This document shows, in pieces, positions 35,569 to 45,154 of a DNA stretch of 53,362 nt. Source of the stretch: Streptomyces regalis (lineage in GTDB: Bacteria; Actinomycetota; Actinomycetes; Streptomycetales; Streptomycetaceae). The translations under genes and the position numbers were made by a program. The stretch covers positions 1 through 53,362 of the forward strand of contig NZ_LLZG01000369.1 of assembly GCF_001509475.1 (NCBI RefSeq), written 5' to 3'. How positions within the stretch are numbered: the stretch's first letter is position 1; every line of letters begins with the position of its first letter. Below the pieces are notes generated by a model. That model was not told the DNA's origin and ran no database searches. It saw only the letters and a program-made list of their open reading frames with translations.

Positions 35569-35663
35569 GGCTTCTCCAACTGCCTTCCATGCCTGCTGTG
35601 CTGACGGTTTGAACCGAAGATTTGCTGCGGCCTCGGATGGGCCGCCGCCCGATCGCGCACGAG

Positions 35664-36029
35664 CTACATGCCGGAGAAGGCCGAGGTCTTTCCGGCCGGG
35701 GCGCTGCCGCCGGCCGCGCCGGAACCGCCCGCGTCGATGCCGGACAGGGCCTGGTAGATCTCTTCGTCGGTGCTGCCGGCGATGCGGCGGTTGTCGTTGA
35801 CCGCGTTCTGGAACCGGACGAGCAGGTTGCCGATGTGGGCCATGCGCTCGTTGATCTCGGTCTGCTTGCGGTCGAAGGACACGGCGCCCTGGCCCTGCCA
35901 CTTGCCTTCCACGCCGTCGATCACGGCGTGCAGCTGCTGCAGCTGCTGCTTCACCGACCCGAAGCGTTCGTTGAGCTCCTGCTCGAACTGCCGCAGTACG
36001 TCGTCAGTGACCTTCTGGGTTCCTGCCAT
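35664..36029 (-). CDS. WXG100-family protein with WxG motif
   Basis: The 121-residue protein has two helices around the turn W44-Q-G46 (GKWQGQGAV). It has no YxxxD/E near the C-terminus and ends in a Gly/Ser/Ala-rich tail (GGSGAAGGSAPAGKTSAFSGM). ATG 36029 follows AAAGGAAG at good spacing. It is first of the Esx pair and probably pairs with the product of the next gene, which supplies the YxxxD signal. Confidence 0.88.
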   Translation of the reverse strand: MAGTQKVTDDVLRQFEQELNERFGSVKQQLQQLHAVIDGVEGKWQGQGAVSFDRKQTEINERMAHIGNLLVRFQNAVNDNRRIAGSTDEEIYQALSGIDAGGSGAAGGSAPAGKTSAFSGM

Positions 36030-36437
36030 CTGTTCTTCCTTTCCGGTTTCTCCGGTGCTGTGGTGGGCCCGACGGCTTGGAGAGGTGGCGTGTCTCGTGC
36101 GATTCGCGGAGACTGCGCCGTGGTGAGACGCTCGCGTCGCTTCTCAGGCTGAGGAGTCGGCCCGCTCACGGGCCGTTGCAGCCTCGTGGAGCTTCGCGGT
36201 GTGACGGCCCCGTACTCGGCCTCCAGCGCCCCGGACATCGCCGGCGCACGGCATGACGCTCTCCCCTCCCCGTTTGCGACGACCGCGGGTCATTGCGGTC
36301 GCGGTGACGCGAACATCACCGATTGCATGCGTGTCACTCTAACCACGACCAGTGACAGTACCAACGGTCTTCTCGGCTATCCCTGGGGCTCGTTGGCCAC
36401 AGGTGCGTGATCCATGAGTACGGCTGTGCCTGCTGGC
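36030..36437. promoter_or_regulatory. 408-bp gap upstream of the WXG100 pair with a candidate operator
   Basis: No gene is visible. It must carry the minus-strand promoter of the two WXG100 genes. A perfect inverted repeat, TGTCACT-N12-AGTGACA, lies at 36332-36357. This is the only well-formed dyad I see, and its size fits a dimeric regulator site. It lies about 300 bp from the first start codon, so a long leader or a site serving another transcript is possible. Confidence 0.4.
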
Positions 36438-37703
36438 TCAGAAGCTCGTATCACCCCGCGAGCCCCCGGCCTTCCTCCTGCCGTCCCGCATGGCCACCGA
36501 CCCGCCCGCGATGACGGCCACCAGCAGCATGCTGCCCACCACCACATAAGTCCCAAGACGGACGGCCCGCTCCTGCGGGGTTTCGCCGAGCGGGAGTTGG
36601 GCCACGGTGGGGGCCTTGGCCTGCCCGGCGCCTTCGTTGCTCGGTACCGGTTGCTCGATCGGTTTGTCGTCCTCCGTCAGGGCGCGTACGGGGTCGATGA
36701 CGCCCCAGCCGACCAAGCGGTCGTGGCCGGGGATGGAGCGTTCCGCGGTCTGCATGATCTGGGCGGTGATCTGCTCCTGCGTCCAGTCCCGGTGCTTGGC
36801 CTTGATGAGGGCGGCGACCCCGGCGACGTAGGGGGCGGAGAAGCTGGTGCCGTTGTCGGCGCAGTGGCCGCCGCCGGGGACGGTGGAGACCATGTCGACG
36901 CCCGGAGCGGCGACGTCGACGAACTCGCCGGACTGGGAGAAGGCCGCGCGTTCGTTGTTGCGGTCGGCGGCGGCGACCGCCAAGACGCCGTCGTACGAGG
37001 CCGGGTAGGTTTCCTTGACGTTGCCCCCGAGGCCGTCGTTGCCTGCCGAGGCCACGATGACGATCTCCTTGGCCAGGGCGTTGTCCACCGCGTCCTTCAG
37101 TGTGGAGGAGCGCGCGATGGCGTTGACCGTGTCCTGGGAGATGTTGATGACGTCGGCCTTGGCCCTGACGGCATGGTCAATGGCGTCGGCCAGGGTCTTG
37201 GTGTCGCCGTGGCCCTCGGCGTCGTTCTGCTGGATCGGGATGATCGTCGCCTTGGGGGCCAGGCCGACGAAGCCCGTGCCCTTTACCGGTCTGGCAGCGA
37301 TGATTCCCGCGACCTTCGTGCCGTGGCCCACTACATCGGTGGTGCCGTCCTCGCGGCCGCGCTCGATCTTGTTGCCCTGGTCGTCCTTGAGGTTCTTCGG
37401 CAGGTAGTTGCGGCCGCTCCTGACATCCACCGCCGGGGCCAGCTGGGGGTTCTTCACGTCCACGCCCGTGTCGATGACCGCGACGCGCACTCCCTCACCC
37501 ATCGACTGCTTCCACACCTCGTCCAGCAGGACCCGTTGCAGCGCCCAGGGCCGTCCCTCGTACATCTTGCCGGGAAAGGTGCACTGATCGGCGGCGGTAG
37601 CGGCAGGAGCCGGCGGCACGCCGACGAACGCGAGGGTGGCAGCCCCCGTTCCGGCAAGCAGGCGCAAGCTGCTCCACTGGCCCAAGTGGCGATGCGTACG
37701 CAT
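36438..37703 (-). CDS. mycP: Mycosin, subtilisin-like protease of the type VII secretion system
   Basis: Membrane-anchored serine protease that associates with the ESX core and processes or licenses substrates. The 421-residue protein has an N-terminal signal (LRLLAGTGAATLAFVGVPPAPA) and the triad D78 (VAVIDTGVD), H127 (GHGTKVAG) and S287 (GTSFSAP). The oxyanion Asn is in SAGNDG, and a C-terminal membrane helix (about 388-410) is followed by a short basic tail. The ATG 37703 lies 17 bp after eccB on the same strand, so the two are co-transcribed. Confidence 0.95.
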   Translation of the reverse strand: MRTHRHLGQWSSLRLLAGTGAATLAFVGVPPAPAATAADQCTFPGKMYEGRPWALQRVLLDEVWKQSMGEGVRVAVIDTGVDVKNPQLAPAVDVRSGRNYLPKNLKDDQGNKIERGREDGTTDVVGHGTKVAGIIAARPVKGTGFVGLAPKATIIPIQQNDAEGHGDTKTLADAIDHAVRAKADVINISQDTVNAIARSSTLKDAVDNALAKEIVIVASAGNDGLGGNVKETYPASYDGVLAVAAADRNNERAAFSQSGEFVDVAAPGVDMVSTVPGGGHCADNGTSFSAPYVAGVAALIKAKHRDWTQEQITAQIMQTAERSIPGHDRLVGWGVIDPVRALTEDDKPIEQPVPSNEGAGQAKAPTVAQLPLGETPQERAVRLGTYVVVGSMLLVAVIAGGSVAMRDGRRKAGGSRGDTSF

Positions 37704-37720
37704 CTACTCGGCCCGCCCCC

Positions 37721-39265
37721 TCACGAGCCCTGCGGCTGCCGCGCCGCCCCCGTCGACAGCCGCGGTCCCGTCGGCAGGAACGCCGACCACGCGGCCGGGA
37801 TCGGAGCCGGCGTCACGTCCTTGTAGCCGAGGCGATTCTGCGCCTGCTGGGCCTCCTGCAGTGCCGCCTCACGCTGATCCCGTTTCTCGGTGGCCGAGCC
37901 CGAGGAGCCGATGCCGGCGTCGTCGGTCTCGCTGTCGCCGTTGGACTGCATCGCATAGCGCAGGCCGGTGTCGGTGACCAGGAAGAAGAAGCCGGAACGG
38001 GTCGACGAGCCCGTGAACTGACGGAAGAACTGGCCCGAGCCGGGGGTGACGTACGCACTGCTCGAACCGGTGGGAAGGGGGGCCGGGAAGCTCGTGCCCG
38101 CCCAGGTGCTCACGGTCGTGGCGCCGTTGTCCTCGTCCACGTCGCGCAGGACATTGCAGACCGTGTTGCGGCTGCCCTCGTCGGTGCTCGCCGAGTTGAC
38201 CGGCTCCGGCTCCTGCTGAGGCCAGGTCTTCTCCGCGCCGAAGGGCGCCCCGGGCGTGAAGCTGCCGGCGCTGACAGGCATGGCTCGGCCCGCCTGCCCC
38301 AGTCTGATCAGGTCCTTGCTGCTGAGCAGCAGCTTCGCCATGAAATCGGAAACCGGCGCGACCCGCCCACGCAGGACGACGTACTTCTGCATCCTCGTAC
38401 CGGACGGCGCCTCCAGGACCATGCCCACCCTGTTCGCCTCGTCCGGCAGCTGGCCCTGGATCCCGGCGTCGGTGCCGGGTGTGTCCGGGATCTCCGGGAA
38501 GGCGATGGTGTCGCCCTCATGCGAGGTCTTCAGCCAGCCGGCCGACACCCGCTGGGGCTCCGTGCCCTCGCCGACGACCTGACGCAGCAGCAGTTCATCG
38601 TTCTGGACGGCGTACGCCGTCCCCCCGGCGTCGACGACGTGGCGCGTACGGCCCGGGCCCGGGCCTTCCACGTACATCAGCTCACCGCCGCGCAGCCGCT
38701 CCGCACCTTCGGTCCGGTCCATGTCGCGCTGGGCGAGGATGAAGGCCGCCTTCTGGATGGCACGGCCGCCTTCACCGGGGCGCTCACAGACCACCCAGCG
38801 CTTCTTCGACCCGGCTTCCCCGGCGTCGGGCAGGCGGTCGGGGGCGTAGGGGATGCCGAGGGTGGGGCCGTGCGGGATCTTGCCGCTGTCGAGCACCGAT
38901 TCGTCGACGTTGATGACCTTGCCCTTGTCCGGCGCCAGCAGGAGCTTCGCCGAGGACATGTTCAGCACCGGGTGCAGCTGCGTCTTGCCGTCGGTCGTCA
39001 GGATGACGTACCGGGTGGTCGACTTGCTGGAGATGATGATGTTCTCCCCGGGCTTGTCCCAGCCCTGCGGCGCGGCGGGCTTGAACATGCCCCAGGCCCC
39101 GAAGGCCGCGAGCAGGACCGTGGTGACGATCGCTCCCGGCACGACGGCGCGCAGCGGGCGTGGCCACCCCTCCTCCGTGCCGTTCGGGTTGGGCTGGAGG
39201 AACTGGCCGACCAGGCGCCGTCGCGCGAAGGTGTAGGCGTTGAGCTCGTCCCGCCGTGATGCCAT
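37721..39265 (-). CDS. eccB: Type VII secretion core protein EccB
   Basis: Periplasmic-facing core component of the ESX membrane complex. The 514-residue protein starts MASRRDELNAYTFARRRLVGQFLQPNP in part (conserved EccB N-terminus, residues about 3-27). It has one membrane helix (about 42-61) and a large external domain with repeats such as GVASPSG-like and DEANRVGMVLE. The Cys pair (WVVCERPG, NTVCNVL) may form the structural disulphide. Start ATG 39265. It is 54 bp after eccD and 17 bp before mycP. Confidence 0.95.
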   Translation of the reverse strand: MASRRDELNAYTFARRRLVGQFLQPNPNGTEEGWPRPLRAVVPGAIVTTVLLAAFGAWGMFKPAAPQGWDKPGENIIISSKSTTRYVILTTDGKTQLHPVLNMSSAKLLLAPDKGKVINVDESVLDSGKIPHGPTLGIPYAPDRLPDAGEAGSKKRWVVCERPGEGGRAIQKAAFILAQRDMDRTEGAERLRGGELMYVEGPGPGRTRHVVDAGGTAYAVQNDELLLRQVVGEGTEPQRVSAGWLKTSHEGDTIAFPEIPDTPGTDAGIQGQLPDEANRVGMVLEAPSGTRMQKYVVLRGRVAPVSDFMAKLLLSSKDLIRLGQAGRAMPVSAGSFTPGAPFGAEKTWPQQEPEPVNSASTDEGSRNTVCNVLRDVDEDNGATTVSTWAGTSFPAPLPTGSSSAYVTPGSGQFFRQFTGSSTRSGFFFLVTDTGLRYAMQSNGDSETDDAGIGSSGSATEKRDQREAALQEAQQAQNRLGYKDVTPAPIPAAWSAFLPTGPRLSTGAARQPQGS

Positions 39266-39319
39266 CGTTCCGCTGCCTCTTTCCCCCGCTGATTGATCTG
39301 GTCTGGTACGAGGAGCTGA

Positions 39320-40792
39320 TCACGACGAGAGCGACCGCATCTGGTGGTACGCCCCGAACACCGCCAGACACAGCGGCAGCAGCGTCAGCAGTACGAAGCT
39401 CTCGGCGATCTCCAGGAATCGGCCCCAGAACGGGGTGACCCCCTTGCTCGGCACGACCAGCGCGATCGCGGCGATCGCCCCGGCGACGACGGCGACCGTG
39501 ACCGACAGCCAGACCAGCCTGATGTCGAGGGCCGTGCCGTCGCCTCGTAGCGCCTCCAGGACCATCCGACCGGGCGGGTTGAGGGAGAGTCCGAGTCCCA
39601 GGAGCACCAGTGAGGCAAGGCCGGCCGCGAGCGTGCAGCCCACCTGGGCGGTGTGCCGGAACAGATGGGCACGCATCAGCAAGGCCAGGCCGGTGGCGAG
39701 CGCGAGCAGTTGGGCCCACAGGTCGTCGGAGAACCCGAGTACTGCGGCCGCACCCGTCGCGACCAGTGCACATCCGCCCACCAGGCCGAGCAGCAGCTCG
39801 TGGCCGCGCCGTGCCTGAGCGGTGATGCGTTCGGCGTCGATCGCGGCCGGTGCCGTGGTGCCGTCACCCTCGTCATCGGCATCGGCGTAGTCGCTGCCGA
39901 CGGCGGTGCGCGGCGGGTCGAATCCGACAGGAAGGCGGGCGAAACGCGTGGCCAGGCCGGGCAGGAAGGCGAGGATGCCCAGGGCGAACGGAGAGCAGAG
40001 TGCCGCGGTCTCGACCGGCCTCATGTCGGTGAGGATCGCGACGAACGTCAGCAGCATGCCGATGGCCGAGGCGAATGCGAAGGCGACGAAGGGGCCGTCG
40101 CCGCTCGGTGTGAGGAACACCAGCACCACCGATCCCACGAGCACGGCGGCGCAGGCGAGCAGGAATTGCAGCCTGCCGATGCCGTCTCCGGCCGACAGTG
40201 CGAGCAGTCCGCTGCCTGCGACTCCCAGGTTGGCGAGGGCGCCTGTGCCGAAGGCCACGGACGATCCGCGGTCGCCGTACACCCGGGCGCGTACTACGGC
40301 GATCGCCAGGAGCACCACGCCCGAGACCGCGGCCACGATGCCGGGGAGGCCGTTCATGTCGTGACGGACGTCGGAACTCCAGGCCACGAACGCGAGCAGC
40401 ATCAGCAGCACACAGCTGCCGAAGAGTCCTGCGGCGCGCAGGAGTTCGTCGTTCCACAGCGTGCGGTCGCGGGTGACGGCGCTGGCGGTGGCGTGCGTGA
40501 CGTCGTCGAACACCGCGGGCGGAAGGGAGTCGGAGAAGGGGCGCAGCAGGAGAAAGTCGCCGTCGGCGATGCGCTGTGCGGCGAGTGAGCGTGACTCGTC
40601 GAGCACCGTGCCGTCCCGGCGCACCAGGTGGTATCCGACCGGGGCGCCGGGGGGCGGAGTCTGTCCGGACAGGCGCAGGATCTCCGGGAAGAGGTGGGCG
40701 AGCGGAATGTCGTCGGGCAGCGCCACATCGATGCGGCTGTCGGGCGCCGCCACGATGATCCGGCGGAAGCCGGTGCTGCGCGTGGTCGGCAT
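39320..40792 (-). CDS. eccD: Type VII secretion core membrane protein EccD
   Basis: Forms the multi-helix vestibule of the ESX inner-membrane complex. The N-terminal ubiquitin-like domain (about 8-90; RRIIVAAPDSRIDVALPDDIP) is followed by eleven or so membrane helices. The chosen ATG 40792 gives 490 residues, the usual family length, and has a G-rich site upstream. The frame stays open to an earlier start at 40909, adding a Gly/Pro/His-rich leader (PGPGQHWGPG) that I cannot exclude. It heads the minus-strand eccD-eccB-mycP run and is divergent from eccC. Confidence 0.92.
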   Translation of the reverse strand: MPTTRSTGFRRIIVAAPDSRIDVALPDDIPLAHLFPEILRLSGQTPPPGAPVGYHLVRRDGTVLDESRSLAAQRIADGDFLLLRPFSDSLPPAVFDDVTHATASAVTRDRTLWNDELLRAAGLFGSCVLLMLLAFVAWSSDVRHDMNGLPGIVAAVSGVVLLAIAVVRARVYGDRGSSVAFGTGALANLGVAGSGLLALSAGDGIGRLQFLLACAAVLVGSVVLVFLTPSGDGPFVAFAFASAIGMLLTFVAILTDMRPVETAALCSPFALGILAFLPGLATRFARLPVGFDPPRTAVGSDYADADDEGDGTTAPAAIDAERITAQARRGHELLLGLVGGCALVATGAAAVLGFSDDLWAQLLALATGLALLMRAHLFRHTAQVGCTLAAGLASLVLLGLGLSLNPPGRMVLEALRGDGTALDIRLVWLSVTVAVVAGAIAAIALVVPSKGVTPFWGRFLEIAESFVLLTLLPLCLAVFGAYHQMRSLSS

Positions 40793-41164
40793 CCCCGGTC
40801 CCCAATGCTGCCCGGGTCCCGGATGAGCACCCGACCCCGTACGACCCCCTGGTCCCGGGTGACCGCCGGTGTTCCCCGCGTTCCCTGCCGCTCGAACTGT
40901 CGCAGGCACGTACTTCTCCCCCTCGCGGTGCTTCTCAACTCGCGGGCCGCGCCCCTGTCCCGTTTCGCGTGCCCGCTCTCATTCCGGTTCCGAATTACGG
41001 TGAATGACCCCGAATCCGTTGGTTGTTCGCGGGTGCGCACACGCGTGGCGTCACCCTACCGTCCGTGATGTCAGTGCCCGCCAGTAGGATCCGGTCCGGA
41101 TGAAGTCGGCGCCACGGGGGTGCGGACAAGGGCTCTTGAAGTCCGCGAGGGGGACGGGTCAGCT
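40793..41164. promoter_or_regulatory. Divergent eccD/eccC intergenic region
   Basis: About 370 bp that should hold promoters in both directions. A plausible -10 hexamer for eccC is TAGGAT at about 41092. I see no convincing -35 at 17-18 bp. Small palindromes (TCCGGTTCCGAA-like, GCGCACACGCGT) occur around 40980-41045. Part of this region may be coding if eccD starts at 40909 or eccC at 41120. Confidence 0.35.
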
Positions 41165-44100
41165 TTGAGCCAGATCGTCGTCAAACGGCCACCGAGGACC
41201 TTGCCCACCGAGGTGCCCGCCGATCCAGTGCAGTTGCAATCCCCGCCCGAGCTGCCCCGAGGGCAGCAGGAGGGGGCGCTGATGCAACTGCTGCCCATGC
41301 TGGGGATGGGCGGCTCCGTCGTCTTCTTCTTCATGACGCCGAACCCGATCATGCGCATCATGGGTATGGTCATGATCGCGTCGACGATCGCCATGGGCAT
41401 CGCCATGCTGGTCCGCTACCGACGCGGCGCCCAGGGCCAGCTCGCCGATATGCGGCGGGACTACTTGAAGTACCTGGCCAAAACCCGTCGTGCGGTTCTC
41501 CGTACGGCGCGGCTGCAGCGCGATGCCCAGTTCTATCTGCATCCCGCTCCGGAACAGTTGTGGGCCCTGGTCGCCGAGGGCAGCCGCGTCTGGGAGCGGC
41601 GCATCAGCGACGACGACTTCGGACAGGTCCGGATCGGCCTGGGCAGCCAGCAGCTCGCCACCCCGCTGATCGCACCCGAGACCGCTCCGGTGGACGAGCT
41701 GGAACCACTCACCGCCGGGGCCATGAAGCAGTTCCTCACCGCGCACAGCACGATCGAGGGCCTGCCCATGGCGATCTCGCTGCGGGCCTTCTACCACCTC
41801 ACCCTCAGCGGGGACGAGACTCACGTCAGGGCGTCGGCGCGCGCCATGGTGGCCTCCCTGGCCTCACTGCACTCGCCCGACGACCTGGTCGTCGCCATCG
41901 CTGCCGGGCAGGACGCGGCCTCGCACTGGGAGTGGGCCAAGTGGCTGCCCCACGTCCAGACCGACGGCAGCGACGGAGCAGGCAGCCGTCGTCTGATCAC
42001 CACGAGTGCGCAGGATTTGGAGCTGCTGCTCAAGGAGCAGCTCGAAGGCCGACCACGGTTCCAGGCCGCCGGCCAGCCCCTCCTGGAGCAGCCGCACATC
42101 GTCGTCGTGCTCGACGGAGAGACGCTGTCGCCGTTGTCGGCGCTGGCGGCGGCCGAGGGACTGCAGGGGGTCACGATCGTCGAGGTCGTGCCGGGCAGGC
42201 TCACCGGGGCACGCGGCGGCCTCTCGGTCGCGGTGCATCCGCATTCGTTGCGCCTGGAGTCCGGCGACGGCCTCGTCTACGAAGGGACGCCCGACCGCCT
42301 CAGCCACGAGGCCGCCGAGGCACTCGCCCTGCAGCTCGCGCCCCTGTACATGGCCTCCGGCGGCGACTCGGACGAGCCGCTGCTCGCCAATCTGGAGTTC
42401 ACCGATCTGCTCGACCTGGACGACGCGGAATCCGTGGATGTCGGCCGCACTTGGCGCCCACGCTCCCGTGCCGAACGCCTGCGGGTCCCGATCGGGGTCG
42501 GCGAGGATGGCACCCCGGTGATGCTCGACCTGAAGGAAGCTGCGCAGGAGGGCATGGGCCCGCACGGCCTGTGCGTCGGCGCCACCGGATCCGGGAAGTC
42601 GGAGCTGCTGCGCACCCTTGTCCTCGGTCTCGCGGTGACACACTCCTCGGAGACGCTGAACTTCGTCCTCGCGGACTTCAAGGGCGGGGCGACCTTCGCC
42701 GGCATGGCGGACCTGCCGCATGTCGCTGCGGTGATCACCAACCTCGCGGACGACCTGACCCTCGTCGACCGCATGGGCGACTCGATCCGCGGCGAACTCA
42801 ACCGGCGCCAGGAGCTGCTCCGCCGGGCGGGCAACTATGCCAACATCCGCGACTACGAGAAGGCCCGCTCGGCCGGCGCCGCGCTGGAGCCCATCCCGTC
42901 CTTCGTCCTGGTCATCGACGAGTTCAGCGAACTCCTCGCCGCCAAGCCAGACTTCATCGACATGTTCGTCCAGATCGGCCGCATCGGCCGCTCCCTGGGC
43001 GTCCACCTGCTCCTGGCCTCGCAGCGCCTCGAGGAAGGCCGCCTGCGCGGCCTGGAAACCTACCTCTCCTACCGCGTCGGGTTGCGGACGTTCTCCGAGG
43101 CCGAGTCGCGCGCCGCCCTCGGCGTGCCCGATGCCTACCACCTGCCGAACGTCCCGGGCTCCGGCTACCTGAAGTACGGCACCGACGAAATGGCCCGCTT
43201 CAAGGCCGCCTACGTATCCGGTGCGCACCGGCCCGCCTCCTCCCGAGCCACGACGGGGGACGGTTCCCTGCCGGTGGACCGTCGTCCCGCGCCCTTCACG
43301 GCGGCCCCCGTGCCGGTCCAGTACGCACAGGCCGATCCCCGGGCTCAGGTGCCGGACCCGCGGGCGAGCGGGGATGACGCGCTGAGCGACACCGTGCTCG
43401 ACGTCATCGTCCGGAGGCTTACCGGGCAGGGCCCGGCCGCACACCAGGTGTGGCTGCCGCCCCTGGACAACCCGCCCTCGCTGGACGCCCTGCTCCCCGG
43501 ACTCGCCGCCGAGCAGGGTCGAGGCCTGACGAAGCCCGGCTACAAGGGCGCGGGCCGCCTCATCGTGCCGCTCGGTGTCGTCGACAAGCCCTTCGAGCAG
43601 CGGCGCGACACGCTGTACCGGGACTTCTCCGGTGCCGCGGGCCACATGCAGATCGTCGGCGGCCCGCAGTCGGGTAAATCGACGCTCCTGCGGACGATCG
43701 TCTCCGCGTTCGCGCTGACCCACACTCCGCACGAAGTCCAGTTCTACGGCCTGGACTTCGGCGGTGGCGGCATGTCGGCCGTCTCCGGGCTGCCGCACGT
43801 CGGCGGGGCCGCCTCACGCCTGGACCCGGAGCGGGTACGCCGCACGGTCGCCGAGGTGTACGGCATCATGACGCGCCGCGAGGAGTACTTCCGCAGCTCC
43901 GGCATCGACTCCATCGCCACGTTCCGGAGAATGCGGGCCCGCGGGGACATCTCGGTGGCGGACCAGCCGTGGGGGGACGTCTTCCTGGTCATCGACGGCT
44001 GGGGGAACTTCCGCACCGAGTACGAAGCCCTGGAATCAGCTGTACTCGACATCGCCGCGCGAGGCCTCGGCTACGGCATCCACCTGATCCTCACCGCCTC

Positions 44101-45130
44101 CCGCGCCATGGAGGTCCGCGCCAACCTCAAGGACCTGCTGATGAACCGCCTCGAGCTGCGGCTCGGCGACCCCATGGACTCCGAACTGGACCGCAAGGCA
44201 GCCGGAAACGTTCCGACGGGCGTGCCCGGCCGGGGAGTCACCCCGGAAGCACTGCACTTCATGGCAGCGGTTCCCCGCATCGACGGCATCCACTCCGACG
44301 ACAACCTGTCCGAGGCGACCGCCGCCATGAGCCGGGACGTGGCCCGCCACTGGACCGCGCCCAGCGCGCCGGCAGTCCGCCTCCTGCCACGCCAAGTCCC
44401 CCTCGCAGAGCTGCCCGCAGCCCTCGCCCAGCCGGACCGCGGCGTCGCCTTCGCCCTCGACGAGAACAACCTGGAACCCGTCCACGTCAATTTCGAACAG
44501 GACCCCTTCTTCCTCGTCTTCGGCGAAAGCGAGTCCGGCAAGTCCAACCTGCTGCGCCTGCTCATCAAGCAGATCACCGATCTGCACGACGCCGACTCCT
44601 GCAAACTCTTCGTCATCGACAACCGCCGCTCGCTCCTGGACGCCGCCCCCGCGTCCCATCTGGCCGAGTACGTGCCCATGTCCAACGCCATGGACCACCA
44701 CGTGGAGGCCCTGGCCGACCTCATGCGCCGCCGCACACCTCCGCCCGATGTCACAGCCGACCAACTGCGCGCACGCAACTGGTGGAGCGGCCCCACGATC
44801 TATGTGATCGTCGACGACTACGAGCTGGTGTCCACGTCCAGCGGCAACCCCCTCGCCCCCCTCACAGAACTCCTCCCGTTCGCCCGCGACGTCGGCATCC
44901 GCTTCATCGTCGCCCGCAACACCGCAGGCGCCGGCCGGTCCTCCTACGAACCCTTCATGCAGCGGATCAAGGAACTGAGCGCGCAGGGCGTCGTACTCTC
45001 CGGCGACCCGAATGAGGGCGACATCCTCGGCAACGTACGCCCGCGTGCGATGCCGGCAGGACGGGGCATCTTCGTCTCCCGGAAGCGGGGGAACCTGCTG
45101 GTGCAGACCGGGATGGTGGAGCCGGGGTAG
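41165..45130 (+). CDS. eccC: Type VII secretion ATPase EccC (three FtsK/SpoIIIE domains)
   Basis: Motor of the ESX system that recognises WXG100 substrates. The 1321-residue single-chain EccC has two N-terminal membrane helices (about 40-80; MGGSVVFFFM) and three ATPase domains. Walker A motifs are GATGSGKS (472-479), GGPQSGKS (832-839) and GESESGKS (1120-1127). Walker B segments are FVLVIDEFSE, VFLVIDGWGN (no Glu) and IYVIVDDYE. TTG 41165 was chosen because it yields the conserved start (M)SQIVVKRPPR behind a purine-rich site. GTG 41120 is the alternative. The TIR gene begins 24 bp downstream on the same strand. Confidence 0.95.
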   Translation: MSQIVVKRPPRTLPTEVPADPVQLQSPPELPRGQQEGALMQLLPMLGMGGSVVFFFMTPNPIMRIMGMVMIASTIAMGIAMLVRYRRGAQGQLADMRRDYLKYLAKTRRAVLRTARLQRDAQFYLHPAPEQLWALVAEGSRVWERRISDDDFGQVRIGLGSQQLATPLIAPETAPVDELEPLTAGAMKQFLTAHSTIEGLPMAISLRAFYHLTLSGDETHVRASARAMVASLASLHSPDDLVVAIAAGQDAASHWEWAKWLPHVQTDGSDGAGSRRLITTSAQDLELLLKEQLEGRPRFQAAGQPLLEQPHIVVVLDGETLSPLSALAAAEGLQGVTIVEVVPGRLTGARGGLSVAVHPHSLRLESGDGLVYEGTPDRLSHEAAEALALQLAPLYMASGGDSDEPLLANLEFTDLLDLDDAESVDVGRTWRPRSRAERLRVPIGVGEDGTPVMLDLKEAAQEGMGPHGLCVGATGSGKSELLRTLVLGLAVTHSSETLNFVLADFKGGATFAGMADLPHVAAVITNLADDLTLVDRMGDSIRGELNRRQELLRRAGNYANIRDYEKARSAGAALEPIPSFVLVIDEFSELLAAKPDFIDMFVQIGRIGRSLGVHLLLASQRLEEGRLRGLETYLSYRVGLRTFSEAESRAALGVPDAYHLPNVPGSGYLKYGTDEMARFKAAYVSGAHRPASSRATTGDGSLPVDRRPAPFTAAPVPVQYAQADPRAQVPDPRASGDDALSDTVLDVIVRRLTGQGPAAHQVWLPPLDNPPSLDALLPGLAAEQGRGLTKPGYKGAGRLIVPLGVVDKPFEQRRDTLYRDFSGAAGHMQIVGGPQSGKSTLLRTIVSAFALTHTPHEVQFYGLDFGGGGMSAVSGLPHVGGAASRLDPERVRRTVAEVYGIMTRREEYFRSSGIDSIATFRRMRARGDISVADQPWGDVFLVIDGWGNFRTEYEALESAVLDIAARGLGYGIHLILTASRAMEVRANLKDLLMNRLELRLGDPMDSELDRKAAGNVPTGVPGRGVTPEALHFMAAVPRIDGIHSDDNLSEATAAMSRDVARHWTAPSAPAVRLLPRQVPLAELPAALAQPDRGVAFALDENNLEPVHVNFEQDPFFLVFGESESGKSNLLRLLIKQITDLHDADSCKLFVIDNRRSLLDAAPASHLAEYVPMSNAMDHHVEALADLMRRRTPPPDVTADQLRARNWWSGPTIYVIVDDYELVSTSSGNPLAPLTELLPFARDVGIRFIVARNTAGAGRSSYEPFMQRIKELSAQGVVLSGDPNEGDILGNVRPRAMPAGRGIFVSRKRGNLLVQTGMVEPG

Positions 45131-45154
45131 AACGCACGCTGCCGCTCCGGGTCC

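Noticed and set aside
36414..37826. Long plus-strand frame opposite mycP
   Set aside because: No domain or credible codon pattern. The minus strand encodes a mycosin with an intact catalytic triad.
40793..40909. Gly/Pro/His-rich leader as part of EccD
   Set aside because: Open in frame, but the family-length protein starts at 40792 with a ribosome-like site. The leader is kept only as an alternative.
41864..43798. Long minus-strand frame opposite eccC
   Set aside because: A shadow of eccC. It lacks any recognisable domain.
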